53,668 nucleotides of DNA from Caryophanales bacterium (GTDB lineage Bacteria; Bacillota_I; Bacilli_A; Izemoplasmatales; UBA1188): the NCBI GenBank assembly GCA_016287865.1, contig JAEEXP010000006.1, positions 1 to 53,668 of the forward strand, given 5' to 3'. The position numbers and the translations under genes are program-made. Each line of letters begins with the position of its first letter. The first letter of the stretch is position 1. Below are positions 1-14,300 of the stretch, piece by piece. The notes under the pieces are model-generated. The model made no database searches and had not been told where the DNA came from. It worked only from the letters and a program-made list of their open reading frames with translations.

Positions 1-2
1 CT

Positions 3-121
3 AAATACTTTTTAGTTAATAATAAGGTTTTAGTTAATGGCGTTAAAGAGGATAGAAGAGGAAGAAAACTATATAAAGACGACGTGGTTAAAATAGGTAT
101 AGACGAATACGTAATTAAATA

Positions 122-122
<1 letters not shown>
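3..122 (+). CDS. yaaA: C-terminal end of S4-domain RNA-binding protein (YaaA/RlbA-like), truncated by window start
   Basis: Open frame from position 3: ...KYFLVNNKVLVNGVKEDRRGRKLYKDDVVKIGIDEYVIK*; S4-like NNKVLVNG...L..GD.V pattern; immediately upstream of recF. Confidence 0.7.
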
Positions 123-3209
<3,087 letters not shown>

Positions 3210-3219
3210 GAGGCATTCC

Positions 3220-5811
3220 ATGGACGATAAAACTAAAAATGTTCAAGATGATAAATGGTTAAGTATCAAGAATGTTCAAGACGTTGATTTAGTTGAATCA
3301 ATGAAATCATCATTCCTCTCTTATGCAATGAGTGTTATTATCGAAAGAGCTCTCCCAGACGCAAGAGATGGACTTAAACCAGTTCAAAGAAGAATTTTAT
3401 ATGGTATGGACCAACTAGGAATGACTCATGCATCACAATTCAAGAAGTCAGCTAGACTAGTTGGTGACGTTATGGGTAAATTCCACCCACATGGTGACTC
3501 ATCTATTTATGAAGCTACAGCTCGTATGGCTCAAGACTTCTCATATAGATATCAATTAGTTGATGGACATGGTAACTGGGGTTCTATCGATGGTGATGAT
3601 CCTGCGGCTATGCGTTATACAGAATGTCGTATGAAGAAAATCGCTGAAGAAATGCTTAAAGATATCGATAAGGAAACTGTACCATTCCAAGATAACTATG
3701 ACGCAACAGAAAGAGAACCACTTTATTTACCAAGTGCATTCCCTAACTTACTAGCTAATGGTGCAGTAGGTATTGCCGTAGGTATGGCAACAAACATTCC
3801 ACCACACAACTTAAGAGAACTTGCTGATGGATATATCGCATATATGAATAATCCTGAAATCACTAATGATGAACTTATGCAATATATTAAAGGTCCAGAC
3901 TTCCCAACTGGTGGTATTATTCTAGGCGCTAAAGGTATTAAAGATGCATATAATACTGGTCGTGGTACTATCCAAGTTAGAGCTAAGGCTGATATTGTAG
4001 AACTTGAAAATGGTAAGAAAGAAATTATCGTGCGTGAAATCCCTTACGCAGTTAATAAGAGACTCTTAATTGATAAGATCGCAGATATCGTTAAAGAAAA
4101 ACCACTCCCAGGTCAAGAAAAGAAGTTAGACGGTATCACAGACCTCCGAGATGAATCAGCTAATGGACAAATTAAGATTGTTATCGAATGTAGAAAAGAC
4201 TCTGCTCCAGAAATCATTCTTAATAACTTATACAAATATACTCAACTTCAATCTTCATTCTCAGTAATTATGCTTGCCCTCGTTGATAATCAACCTGAAT
4301 TATTAACTTTAAAGAGAGCTATGCAAGTTTACTTTGATCATCAAAGAAACGTATTACTTAATAGAACTAAGTTTGATCTTGAAAAATCAGAACAAAAAGC
4401 TCATATTCTTGAGGGTTACATTATCGCCGTAGATCATATCGATGATTTAATCGATACTATCAAATCTACATATGATAATGTTGATCAAGTTATCGCTGAT
4501 AAGTTCCACTTCTCAATGGAACAAGCTAAGGCTATTCTAGCTTTACCTTTAAGAAGAATTTCTATGCTTGAAGTAGATAAGATTAAAGCTGATTTAAATG
4601 AAACATTAGCTAATATCGAAGAAGATAAGAAAATCTTATCTGATGAAGCAGAACAACATAAGATTCTAAAAGAACAAATGCTTGATATTAAAGCTAAGTA
4701 TGGTGATGATAGAAGAACTGAAATTGATTACTACACTGACGCTGATATCGATAGTGAAGATTTAATTCCAGTAGAAGATATGATTGTTACTGTTACTGAA
4801 TCAGGTTATATCAAGAGAATGAGACCTAGTGAATACCAAGCTCAAAATAGAGGTGGTAAAGGTAAGACTGGTATGAAAGTTCATAGTGATGATGTGGTTA
4901 GAGCCGCACTCTTCACATCTACTCATGACTACTTACTCTTCTTTACTAACTTAGGCAGAGTATTCAAGATTAAGACATATAGAGTACCACTAGGTTCAAG
5001 AACATCTAAAGGTACACCTGTTGTAAACTTACTCGCTCTTCCTGAGGGAGAAGTATTAACAGCTATCACATCAGTTAATAACTTTGAAGAAGGATACTTA
5101 TCATTCATCACTAAGATGGGTGTAATTAAGAGAACTCCACTTTCTGATTTCCAAAACATCAGAACAACTGGTATTAGAGCTTTAACACTTAGAGAAGGAG
5201 ATGTTCTTCATAATGTATTAAAGACTACAGGTTCTCAAGACATTATTATTGGTGCATCTAATGGTAAATCAATTAGATTTAATGAAACAGATGCTCGTGA
5301 TATGGGTCGTAACGCTACTGGTGTTAGAGGTATTGAACTTGCTGAAGGCGAAGAAGTAGTTGGAGCCGCAGTATGTGAATCAGATGACGAACAAATCTTA
5401 GCTATCACTGAATATGGTTACGGTAAGAGAACTAAAGTATCTGAATACCGTGTACAAACTCGTGGCGGTAAAGGTGTTAAGACTATTGAAATTAATGAGA
5501 AGAGAGGAAAACTTGTCCGTCTTGTAGCTGTTAAGGGTGATGAAGACTTATTCGTTATCACAGATAGAGGTATGACAATTAGAACTCCGATAGAATCAAT
5601 TGCAACACTTGGCCGTGCTACACTTGGTGTACGTATCATGAACTTACAAGAAGACCAAAAGGTTATGACTATTACACTCCTTCCTCATGAAGATGAAGAA
5701 GAAGTTAATGAAGATGTTGAAAACGCTGAAGCAGTAAATGCAGAAGCTATAGAAGCACCACAAGATGAAATCGTTAAAGAAGAAAACGATAAGAGTGATG
5801 ACTTATTCTAA
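3220..5811 (+). CDS. gyrA: DNA gyrase subunit A
   Basis: [37 protein letters not shown] catalytic motif; C-terminal beta-pinwheel repeats. Confidence 0.98.
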   Translation: MDDKTKNVQDDKWLSIKNVQDVDLVESMKSSFLSYAMSVIIERALPDARDGLKPVQRRILYGMDQLGMTHASQFKKSARLVGDVMGKFHPHGDSSIYEATARMAQDFSYRYQLVDGHGNWGSIDGDDPAAMRYTECRMKKIAEEMLKDIDKETVPFQDNYDATEREPLYLPSAFPNLLANGAVGIAVGMATNIPPHNLRELADGYIAYMNNPEITNDELMQYIKGPDFPTGGIILGAKGIKDAYNTGRGTIQVRAKADIVELENGKKEIIVREIPYAVNKRLLIDKIADIVKEKPLPGQEKKLDGITDLRDESANGQIKIVIECRKDSAPEIILNNLYKYTQLQSSFSVIMLALVDNQPELLTLKRAMQVYFDHQRNVLLNRTKFDLEKSEQKAHILEGYIIAVDHIDDLIDTIKSTYDNVDQVIADKFHFSMEQAKAILALPLRRISMLEVDKIKADLNETLANIEEDKKILSDEAEQHKILKEQMLDIKAKYGDDRRTEIDYYTDADIDSEDLIPVEDMIVTVTESGYIKRMRPSEYQAQNRGGKGKTGMKVHSDDVVRAALFTSTHDYLLFFTNLGRVFKIKTYRVPLGSRTSKGTPVVNLLALPEGEVLTAITSVNNFEEGYLSFITKMGVIKRTPLSDFQNIRTTGIRALTLREGDVLHNVLKTTGSQDIIIGASNGKSIRFNETDARDMGRNATGVRGIELAEGEEVVGAAVCESDDEQILAITEYGYGKRTKVSEYRVQTRGGKGVKTIEINEKRGKLVRLVAVKGDEDLFVITDRGMTIRTPIESIATLGRATLGVRIMNLQEDQKVMTITLLPHEDEEEVNEDVENAEAVNAEAIEAPQDEIVKEENDKSDDLF

Positions 5812-5822
5812 GAGGTGATAAA

Positions 5823-7100
5823 ATGCTCGATATTAAATTTTTAAGAGAAAACCAAGAATTAGTTAAACAAAATATTAAAAATAAGTTCCAAGACAAAAAA
5901 CTACCTTTAGTTGATGAGGTAGTAGCCTTAGACTTAAAGATTAGAAACTTAAAACAAGAAGTAGAAAATCTTCGTCAACAAAGAAACGATCTCTCAAAAC
6001 AAATTGGATTACTTATGAGAGATAAGAAAATTGATGAAGCTAATAAAGTAAAAGAAACAGTTTCTAAAAACAATGAAAGAATTTCAGAAATTGAAGCTGA
6101 ACTTGATCCACTTCAAGCTGAACTCTACAAAAAGATGCTAATCATTCCAAACATTATTGATAAGTCAGTACCAATCGGTAAAGATGATTCAGAAAATGTT
6201 GAAATTGAGAGATTTGGTGAACCAGTTGTTCCACCTTATGAAATCCCATATCATGCCGACATTATTTCTAAATTTAATGGTCTTGATAAGGATGCAGCAG
6301 GAAGAACTTCAGGTAATGGTTTCTATTATCTTTGTGGTGATATCGCTCGTCTTCATAGCGCCATGCTCTCATATGCTCGTGACTTCATGATTGAAAAAGG
6401 ATTCACTTATTGTATTCCTCCATTCATGATTCACTCAGATGTAGTTAATGGTGTTATGAGCTTTGAAGAACTTGAAAATATGATGTATAAGATTGAAGGT
6501 GAAGATTTATACTTAATCGGCACATCAGAACATTCAATGATTGGTAGATTTAAAGGCCAAATAGTAAATGAAAAAGATCTCCCTATCACTTTAACTTCTT
6601 ATTCACCATGCTTCAGAAAAGAAGTAGGAGCACACGGAATTGAAGAAAGAGGAATTTATAGAGTACACCAATTTGAAAAACAAGAAATGATTGTACTCTG
6701 TAAACCAGAAGACTCAATGAAGTGGTACAACAAGATGTGGAGCTTCACAGTTGAATTCTTTAGAAGCTTAGATGTTCCAGTAAGAACTCTTGAATGTTGT
6801 TCAGGCGACCTCGCCGACCTCAAAGTTAAATCTTGTGACGTTGAAGCTTGGTCTCCAAGACAAAAGAAGTACTTTGAAGTTGGATCTTGCTCTACACTTG
6901 GTGATGCTCAAGCTCGTCGTCTTCAAATTAGAACTAAAGGAGAAAATGGAACTTACCTTCTCCACACTCTAAATAATACAGTACTTGCATCTCCTAGAGG
7001 TTTAATTGCTGTTCTTGAAAACAACTATAACGAAGATGGTTCAATCAATATCCCTAAGGCATTAAGACCTTATATGGGTGGTAAAGAAATTATTAAGTAA
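5823..7100 (+). CDS. serS: Seryl-tRNA synthetase
   Basis: Class II aaRS motifs, FEVGSCSTLGDAQARRLQIR, LNNTVLASPRGLIAVLENN. Confidence 0.97.
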   Translation: MLDIKFLRENQELVKQNIKNKFQDKKLPLVDEVVALDLKIRNLKQEVENLRQQRNDLSKQIGLLMRDKKIDEANKVKETVSKNNERISEIEAELDPLQAELYKKMLIIPNIIDKSVPIGKDDSENVEIERFGEPVVPPYEIPYHADIISKFNGLDKDAAGRTSGNGFYYLCGDIARLHSAMLSYARDFMIEKGFTYCIPPFMIHSDVVNGVMSFEELENMMYKIEGEDLYLIGTSEHSMIGRFKGQIVNEKDLPITLTSYSPCFRKEVGAHGIEERGIYRVHQFEKQEMIVLCKPEDSMKWYNKMWSFTVEFFRSLDVPVRTLECCSGDLADLKVKSCDVEAWSPRQKKYFEVGSCSTLGDAQARRLQIRTKGENGTYLLHTLNNTVLASPRGLIAVLENNYNEDGSINIPKALRPYMGGKEIIK

Positions 7101-7103
7101 TAT

Positions 7104-7129
7104 AAAAGCGACCGCAAGGCCGCTTTTTG
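7104..7129 (+). terminator. Rho-independent terminator after serS
   Basis: AAAGCGaCC-GCAA-GGcCGCTTTTT. Confidence 0.75.
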
Positions 7130-7178
7130 TATGCAAAGAAATAGAAACGTTTTATAATAAGAGTATAAGGAGAACATT

Positions 7179-7505
7179 ATGGAAAACAACGAAGAATTAA
7201 AACAAGAAACAAGAGAACAAAAACAAGAAATCGATAAAGCACATAAACAGGATTTGTTGATAGTTTGTATTTCATTAACTGTTTGTTTTTTTAATTTGCT
7301 GGCTGGAATTATTTCAGAAAAAATAGAATTTCCACTCTGGTTACCGTTTTTGTTAGAAGTGATTGGCCCTATAATCTTTTCTATTTTATCGATTGTGATA
7401 TGTATTATTTCAATTAGAAGAAAAGTGTATTTTGCTATAGCTCCATTTGTGTTGTCTGTATTGTTTGCTTCATATTGGATCTTTATTTATACTCAAAGAA
7501 AATAA
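7179..7505 (+). CDS. Small membrane protein, unknown function
   Basis: 108 aa, about three TM segments, SD aaggaga upstream. Confidence 0.7.
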   Translation: MENNEELKQETREQKQEIDKAHKQDLLIVCISLTVCFFNLLAGIISEKIEFPLWLPFLLEVIGPIIFSILSIVICIISIRRKVYFAIAPFVLSVLFASYWIFIYTQRK

Positions 7506-7522
7506 AATAATTAATAGATTGT

Positions 7523-7558
7523 AAAAAGATAAACGGCGACTAACCGTTTATCTTTTTT
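7523..7558. terminator. Bidirectional terminator between convergent genes
   Basis: AAAAAGATAAACGG-CGACTAA-CCGTTTATCTTTTTT; overlaps the stop of the HIT gene. Confidence 0.8.
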
Positions 7559-7932
7559 AATATCTCATCAAGATTAACTTCTTTACTATTATCTTTAAAT
7601 AAAATATCGAAGTTATCATTCTCATATCTTGGAATTAAATGAATATGGAAATGATCTACTGATTGAAGAGGTTTCTCATTATTGTTGATGATATTTAATC
7701 CAATTGGATTTAATGAAGCTTTAAGTTTGTTCGCAACTTTCTTAACCACAACCATGATTTCTTTTGCGTCTTCTTCGTTAAGGTCGAAGATACATTTAGA
7801 ATGTCTTTTAGGTACTACAAGAGTATGACCTATAGTTGTTTGAGTTAAGTCTAGGAAGGCAATAAACTTATCGTCTTCATATACTACCTTTGATGGGATT
7901 TCATGAGCCGCAATTGCGCAGAATATACACAT
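7540..7932 (-). CDS. HIT family protein
   Basis: MCIFCAIAAHEIPSKVVYEDD; VDHFHIHLIPR histidine triad. Confidence 0.95.
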   Translation of the reverse strand: MCIFCAIAAHEIPSKVVYEDDKFIAFLDLTQTTIGHTLVVPKRHSKCIFDLNEEDAKEIMVVVKKVANKLKASLNPIGLNIINNNEKPLQSVDHFHIHLIPRYENDNFDILFKDNSKEVNLDEILKKING

Positions 7933-7936
7933 TTTT

Positions 7937-8584
7937 CTATTCTCCTTTTAATATATTTAATAAATCGCTTATATCATTTAATATGTATGTTGGACTTGTT
8001 GTTTTAATTGCATCTTCACTCCAAGAGTTGTAAGTTACTAAAGCGGATAATGCTTTAGTTCCTTTTGTGCAATCATAATCTACTGTGTTGTCACCTACCA
8101 TTAATATTTCGTCTTCATTAACGTTAAATGTTTCACATGCTTTATGAATTACTTCATTATCTGGTTTAGGATTTTTAATTACTCCAAAAGTAAATAATTC
8201 ATCAAAGTATTTATGAATTTTAAGATGAGTTAGAGATGGCATTGCAGAAGTTAAGAATTTATTTGTCGCAAGCGCAATCTTATATCCTCTTTTCTTTAAT
8301 TCGTTTAATGTTTTATCTACATTGGGGAATAAAGATATAAGGTCAAGCTCAATAGTTCTATAATATGAAATAAAGTCTTCAATTCCTTTTTGAATTAATT
8401 CTTGGTCGTTTGTATAGATGCCAAAAGTATCTTTTAATATTGGACCCATATACTTTCTATATTCTAAAAGCGGAAGTCTATGTTCTGGAAAACATGTAAC
8501 AAAAGCGTGGTCAAATGACCTTAAGATTACTTCCTCGCTATCTACTAATGTTCCATCTAAATCAAATAATATAACTTTAATCAT
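7937..8584 (-). CDS. HAD-superfamily phosphatase (PpaX/Gph-like)
   Basis: VILFDLDGTLVDSEE, ATNK, MVGDNTVDY; likely start is the internal Met (MIKVILFDLDG) rather than the upstream Met at 8638. Confidence 0.9.
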   Translation of the reverse strand: MIKVILFDLDGTLVDSEEVILRSFDHAFVTCFPEHRLPLLEYRKYMGPILKDTFGIYTNDQELIQKGIEDFISYYRTIELDLISLFPNVDKTLNELKKRGYKIALATNKFLTSAMPSLTHLKIHKYFDELFTFGVIKNPKPDNEVIHKACETFNVNEDEILMVGDNTVDYDCTKGTKALSALVTYNSWSEDAIKTTSPTYILNDISDLLNILKGE

Positions 8585-8646
8585 ATTTCTATTATACAAC
8601 CTAAAATATAAATAAATAATATGATAAAATAATATCACGAGATATT

Positions 8647-9453
8647 ATGAGTACAAAAATAGTTAAAACAGATTTCAAAGCTAAAAAATATTTTGGTCAA
8701 AATTTTCTAACCGATCAAAACATATCTAAATCAATCGCAGAAGCATCTAAAACATCTAAAGACACAGTTGTGATTGAAGTAGGCCCAGGCATGGGTTCTT
8801 TAACTATTCCACTACTTGAAAGATCTAAGAAAGTAATTGCCTTTGAAATAGATAAAGAAGTTATTCCAATTTTAAAAGAAAATACTAAAGCATTCTCTAA
8901 CTTAGAAATCAATGAATGCGATATTTTAAAAGCGGATTTATCTTTCTTAGACGATATAAAAGAAGAAGTAATTAGTGTATCTAATCTTCCATACTATATT
9001 ACATCTCCGATTATCTCTAAGTTTTTAAATGATACAACTAAAATAGATAGAATGTATTTCATGGTTCAAAAAGAAGTTGCGGAACGCTTAGCTGCGAAAG
9101 TATCAACTAAAGACTATAATGCATTCTCAATTCTAACTCAGTATGAGGCAGATATAAAAGTAGTATTAAATGTGAAGAGAACTTGTTTCCACCCACAACC
9201 TAATGTAGATAGTGCGGTAGTTGAAATTAAAAGAAGAGAAAAAGACAATAAACCAAAAGATGAAAAGTTCTTTAAATCTTTAGTTCTTACTGCATTTAAA
9301 GAAAGACGTAAGACACTAATTAATAATCTTTCATCTATGAAGAGTAAAGATGAACTTAAAGTTATATTAAGTGAACTTGATATTCCAGTAGATGTGAGAA
9401 GTGAAAATTTAACAATAGATGATTTTATAAGATTATCTGATAGGATGGCATAA
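8647..9453 (+). CDS. rsmA: 16S rRNA (adenine1518-N6/adenine1519-N6)-dimethyltransferase
   Basis: KKYFGQNFLTD, VIEVGPGMGSLT, SNLPYYITSPI. Confidence 0.96.
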   Translation: MSTKIVKTDFKAKKYFGQNFLTDQNISKSIAEASKTSKDTVVIEVGPGMGSLTIPLLERSKKVIAFEIDKEVIPILKENTKAFSNLEINECDILKADLSFLDDIKEEVISVSNLPYYITSPIISKFLNDTTKIDRMYFMVQKEVAERLAAKVSTKDYNAFSILTQYEADIKVVLNVKRTCFHPQPNVDSAVVEIKRREKDNKPKDEKFFKSLVLTAFKERRKTLINNLSSMKSKDELKVILSELDIPVDVRSENLTIDDFIRLSDRMA

Positions 9454-9454
9454 T

Positions 9455-10360
9455 ATGAGCGCACTTGAAAAAGATAATGAATTATTAAATTTAATAGAAG
9501 TAAAAGAAGAAGTAGTTAAAGAGTATCCAAATACTAAAGATTTAACTTATAAGAAATCAATATCTTATGGAGATATGCTTGAAAATTATAAAGATGACTA
9601 TTCTAAAGAATTAGATGCGCTCGCAGAAGCTCGCGCAGCTAAGCTTTTTGGCGCGTCTTTCGCAGTTATACTTGATTCAACTCAGACATATGATTTTATA
9701 ATCAATAAATTATTAGAATTATCTAATGATGTATTAGGAAAACCAATTTATACTATTAAATCAACTGACGATAATGTTTCATTAATTAATTATAAAGAAG
9801 GAAAAGTTAAAGCTAATGAAAAGAATGATTTATTCTTAGCTCATGTAGGTAGTGAATCAGGCCTTATGGCATCTGGCCTTCTTCAAAACCCAGTTTTCTA
9901 TGCAGATATGACTTTAGTAGAACTTAATGGCACATTAAGATCTAAGGGTTACGCTATCTTAACTAATGATGAAGAAATATATAATGGACTCAAAAAGACA
10001 TTTAATAAGAAAAAGAAAGATATCGTTGAAATAGCCTTCTCTTTAAAAGAAGCAACTCGTCCATTCCATTCAGTGTACGCAAGAAAAGTATTAAATAATG
10101 CGAAGGCACTTCATTCAACTTTGAAAGAAGAAGGAGTAAATGTATTAGGTAATACTACTATGAATAATAAAGTAGTTGTATCTACGGGCATTCCTATCGC
10201 AGACAAACTAGTTAAAGAATTAAACACTAAAGAAATATATGCGAGCACTAATGTATCAAGAGATATGATTATATTCGATACTACATATATGTCTATTAAT
10301 AAAACAAGCAAAGAAGAGATGATTAATCTCGCAAAAGAAATTGCGAAAGTAATAAGATAA
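9455..10360 (+). CDS. Degenerate serine hydroxymethyltransferase-like protein, predicted non-PLP-binding
   Basis: Collinear with SHMT: DALAEARAAKLFGASFAV ~ ELAIERAKELFGAEFAN; GLMASGLLQNPVFYAD ~ GLVAAGVYPNPVPHA; TLVELNGTLRSKG ~ TTTTHKTLAGPRG (Lys->Gly); YARKVLNNAKALHSTLKEEG. Confidence 0.7.
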   Translation: MSALEKDNELLNLIEVKEEVVKEYPNTKDLTYKKSISYGDMLENYKDDYSKELDALAEARAAKLFGASFAVILDSTQTYDFIINKLLELSNDVLGKPIYTIKSTDDNVSLINYKEGKVKANEKNDLFLAHVGSESGLMASGLLQNPVFYADMTLVELNGTLRSKGYAILTNDEEIYNGLKKTFNKKKKDIVEIAFSLKEATRPFHSVYARKVLNNAKALHSTLKEEGVNVLGNTTMNNKVVVSTGIPIADKLVKELNTKEIYASTNVSRDMIIFDTTYMSINKTSKEEMINLAKEIAKVIR

Positions 10361-11337
10361 TGAGTTTTAAAATTGGAAACATAGAAATAAAAGGAAAAGC
10401 AATACTTGCCCCAATGGCTGGATATACTAATAGAGCCTTTTTTCATCTTGCGTACAAATATGGCACAAGCTTACTTGTTTCTGAAATGATTAGTGATAAA
10501 GGTTTAATCTATAACAATGATAGAACCGTAAACCTTCTTGATTTTTACCAAGATGAACGCCCATTTAGCGTTCAATTATTTGGTAATGATAAGGACGAAC
10601 TTGTTGAAGCTGGAAAGAAAGTAATAGAGATTGCTCACCCTGATATTATTGATATAAATATGGGCTGTTCAGTACCTAAAATTTATAAGAATGGATCAGG
10701 CTCAGCTCTTTTAAAAGACCCTAAAAAAATAGGTGAAATAGTTAAGGCAATGGTAGATAATTTAGGTATTCCAATCACAATAAAAATCAGGTCTGGAATC
10801 AACCATCAAAACGTTAACTGCCTTGAAGTAGCTAAGGAAGCTGAAATGGCTGGATGTAGCGCAATTGTGTTACACCCAAGAACTAAGTCAGATTTGTTTA
10901 AAGGATCTTCTGATATGAGCCTTGTGAAGCTTTTAAAAGATAACCTCAAAATCCCAGTAATCGCATCAGGTGATATAAAGACTCCAGAAGACGCAAAAAG
11001 AGTGTTAGATGAAACCGGATGTGATGCAGTAATGATTGGTCGTGCTGCCCTTGGAAATCCATTCCTCTTTAAACAAATCAATGATTATCTTGAGACTGGT
11101 TCATATGAGACTCCAACCCATGAAGAAAGGTTTGATGCACTATCACTCCATATTGATGAATTAATCAAACTTAAAGGAGAAAAAGTTGCGGTACTTGAGG
11201 CTAGAAGCATTTGCCCTCCATACGTTAAAGGAATGAAGGGAGGAGTATTCTTTAAGAAGGCACTTTTAACTTGTAAAACAGAAAAAGAACTTAAAGATTT
11301 AATCAGTGAATATAGAAAAATGGTTATAAATGATTAA
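10360..11337 (+). CDS. dus: tRNA-dihydrouridine synthase
   Basis: LAPMAGYTNRAF, DINMGCSVPKIYKNGSGSALL, IRSGIN, IGRAALGNPFLF. Confidence 0.95.
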   Translation: MSFKIGNIEIKGKAILAPMAGYTNRAFFHLAYKYGTSLLVSEMISDKGLIYNNDRTVNLLDFYQDERPFSVQLFGNDKDELVEAGKKVIEIAHPDIIDINMGCSVPKIYKNGSGSALLKDPKKIGEIVKAMVDNLGIPITIKIRSGINHQNVNCLEVAKEAEMAGCSAIVLHPRTKSDLFKGSSDMSLVKLLKDNLKIPVIASGDIKTPEDAKRVLDETGCDAVMIGRAALGNPFLFKQINDYLETGSYETPTHEERFDALSLHIDELIKLKGEKVAVLEARSICPPYVKGMKGGVFFKKALLTCKTEKELKDLISEYRKMVIND

Positions 11338-14300
11338 AAGAAGGCTATTAATCCTTCTTTTATTTTTATATTTCTTGTTTTATAATATGCTTATGGAAAA
11401 AAACGAATCAATAGTTAATTTGAAAGATAATAAAAAGTCATCTTTTACTAAACTAAAAGCTTTCTTTAATAATATTTTTTCTAATCCGTTTAAGACAACT
11501 CTTTATACTGGTTGTCTAATTTTTTCCATTTTACTTATTTATTTCTTCGTTATTCTTTTTGGAAGAAATAATTTCTATGCTGCATTTAGTGATGATATAT
11601 TTCAATACTATCCAATGATGATAGATTTTGTGAATAGAATTAAGAATGGAACACTTGGATTCTTTAATTATTCTAACTATCTAGGCGCATCTATCTTCGC
11701 AGATACTTATTATGTGCCTCTAGATCCATTCACATTCATCATTCTTTTACTTTCATACATAATGCCTACAGAAGTTGCGATGAGTCTTGTAGAACTCTTA
11801 AAGCTTACACTCGGTTCTATGGCATTTATGCTTTATCTTTCATATAAGGGAATGAAACCTAAGTGGGTTCACTTAATGGGAATATTATTCTTCTCATCAA
11901 GTGGTATTACATGTTTCTCATGTTTCTCATCATTCACATCGCTCGCATTCTATCTTCCAATGTCACTAAATATTGCGTACTGGTTTAAGAAAGGTAAATG
12001 GTATTTTGTACCTCTTTATACATCAGTAGTCGTTTTATACAATTACTATTTAGCTTATACAGTATTTGCGTTTATGGCATTCTCAATTTTGTTTATGCTT
12101 ATCCTTGATAAAGAGGTTTGGTATAAAGTTATCTATAAAACACTAATCTATGTTGGACTTATAATACTGGGATTATTTTTCTCGATGGTTATATTCCTTC
12201 CAAGTACTTTATATATCTTAAAGTCCACAACTAGAAGCGTAGTAGAAGAAGGATCATCTTTAAAATCATTGATTATGATGTTTAAGAATTACCTTAAACT
12301 TCCAATCGAATTATTTAAATCAATTGGTGAATTTATTAAACTCTTATTCAATCCAAGAGTATCACTTCTTAAGAATGCCTATATGTATAGAGATTCATTT
12401 GTAGGAATCAGATATGCATTCCATATCTTAAGCAAAGAAAGAACTATTGATGGAGTTACTTATTATCCTGCGTTCTTCAATAAAGAAGTGCTATATAGAA
12501 TCGCTGGAAGCATATTCGTTCCATCATATCCATCAGCTTTCTATGGATATCTTGAAAGTTATTTCCTAGAACATGCATCCCTATACATCACAGGCACTGG
12601 AATATTCCTTTCAACTTATGTATTATTCTTGCATGATTATAAGAGTAAGGTTTATAAGTGGATGTATGTGGTAATGATTATATTTATGTCACTACCATTC
12701 TTCTCATATATCTTTAGTGCGAACCTTTCTGTCCTTTACACAAGATGGGTAAATGTCGTAACTATTCCACTCCTTTTAATCGCATCTCACGCACTTAATG
12801 AGACAGATCTTAAAGGAATGAACTTTAAAAAGACGATTATAGCCTTAGTCATATTAATGTACTTTGCGTTTATATCTATCTTCCATCACTATGAGAATTT
12901 AACTAATATCGCAGTTAAGAATAACTTTAGTGAAGAATTAATGTTATTTGAAAAAAGAGCGCTTGAATCAGCGATTTATCTTGTTGTTGCGCTCGCTATA
13001 ATGGTAATTCTTTTTGGAGTATTTAAAGATAAATCCAAGAAGTTTAAATTAATCGCATTCCCTATTATAGGCGCAGCTTTTATTGGGGTATTCCTAGTAC
13101 TTGGATTAACTCTTTTAAGTTACTTTAATAAACTTGGCGGAATAGAAATTTTTGATACTAGATATGTTGGTTCATCTCCTTTATATGATAGAGATTCATT
13201 AATTGCGAACCAATATATGACATTTATTACTTTAGCGGTATTAATCCTACTTGTATATTTCGTTAAATGCAATAAGAAGAAATTACTTATTGGTTTAATT
13301 GCATTTGAATTTATCTTTAGTGCTTGTCTATCTTTTGGTGCTCCTGTTGTTAACTATGGAGAAGAAGGAACTTATAAAAAGACAAGAGAAGTAGCTAAGA
13401 TTGTGAAAGCTAACACTCCTAAAGATGATTTATATAGAGTATATGTAGATCCATCAATTTCAAACCTTGAAAGAGAAAACCTAGCTAGATTTTTTAATGA
13501 TAAAGGCACAAACCAATCAATCTTCCATTCATTTATTAACGCATCAACTGATAATGTCGCAGGAATAATATTAGATAAGAGAGACGAAGGTCAAGCTAAT
13601 AAAGAAGCTTTAAATGTATATTCATATTATTTAAATGTATTATTAGGATATAAATATGTAGTTGCCTCTGTTGATTCATCATTTAATAATTTCGATCCGT
13701 ATATGTTTACTGAAATATATAGAGACGATAATTATATAGTATTAGAATTTAAAGACTATGAAGAATTCTTAGTATATGATGAGTTTATTACTCTTGATAG
13801 CTTTAATTCAATTAAGAGTAAGATTAATAAATTATCTAGAATGAACTTTCTAAATAAATATGGAATAGTTGAAGAAGAATTCTATGATGTAATTGGTTCA
13901 TACTTAGGTAAAGAATCAGAAAACGCTATTAATTATATAGATAAATCACAGAATAAATCATTTGGTTCAAAAGTGTCTGTGAAAGAAGAATATGAAACAA
14001 AGAAAATGGGTGATATTTATTATAAAGTATTCGATATTGATTTAGCTAATTCAATTGACACAAGAAGCTATGCGATTAACTTATACAATATTTATAATGT
14101 AGAAGACTTAATCGCAAACAATGGAATGTATCTTGAATTTGATAACGGTACTATCTATTATCTTCAAGAATCTAATATAAGAAGCATGAATGGTAGTACT
14201 ATTCATATCCCTGTCTATGGATGGGATAATAAAGATGCATCTATTAATGGTGATGGAGTAAATATCGTTAAAGCGAACGGAAATAACGCTCCAAAAGTTA

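Noticed and set aside
6157-6972. Out-of-frame ORFs inside serS
   Set aside because: No independent signals; serS frame is continuous and conserved
7540-7558. Possible frameshift at the HIT gene end because it lies in a hairpin
   Set aside because: The hairpin is a shared bidirectional terminator; the HIT protein is full length
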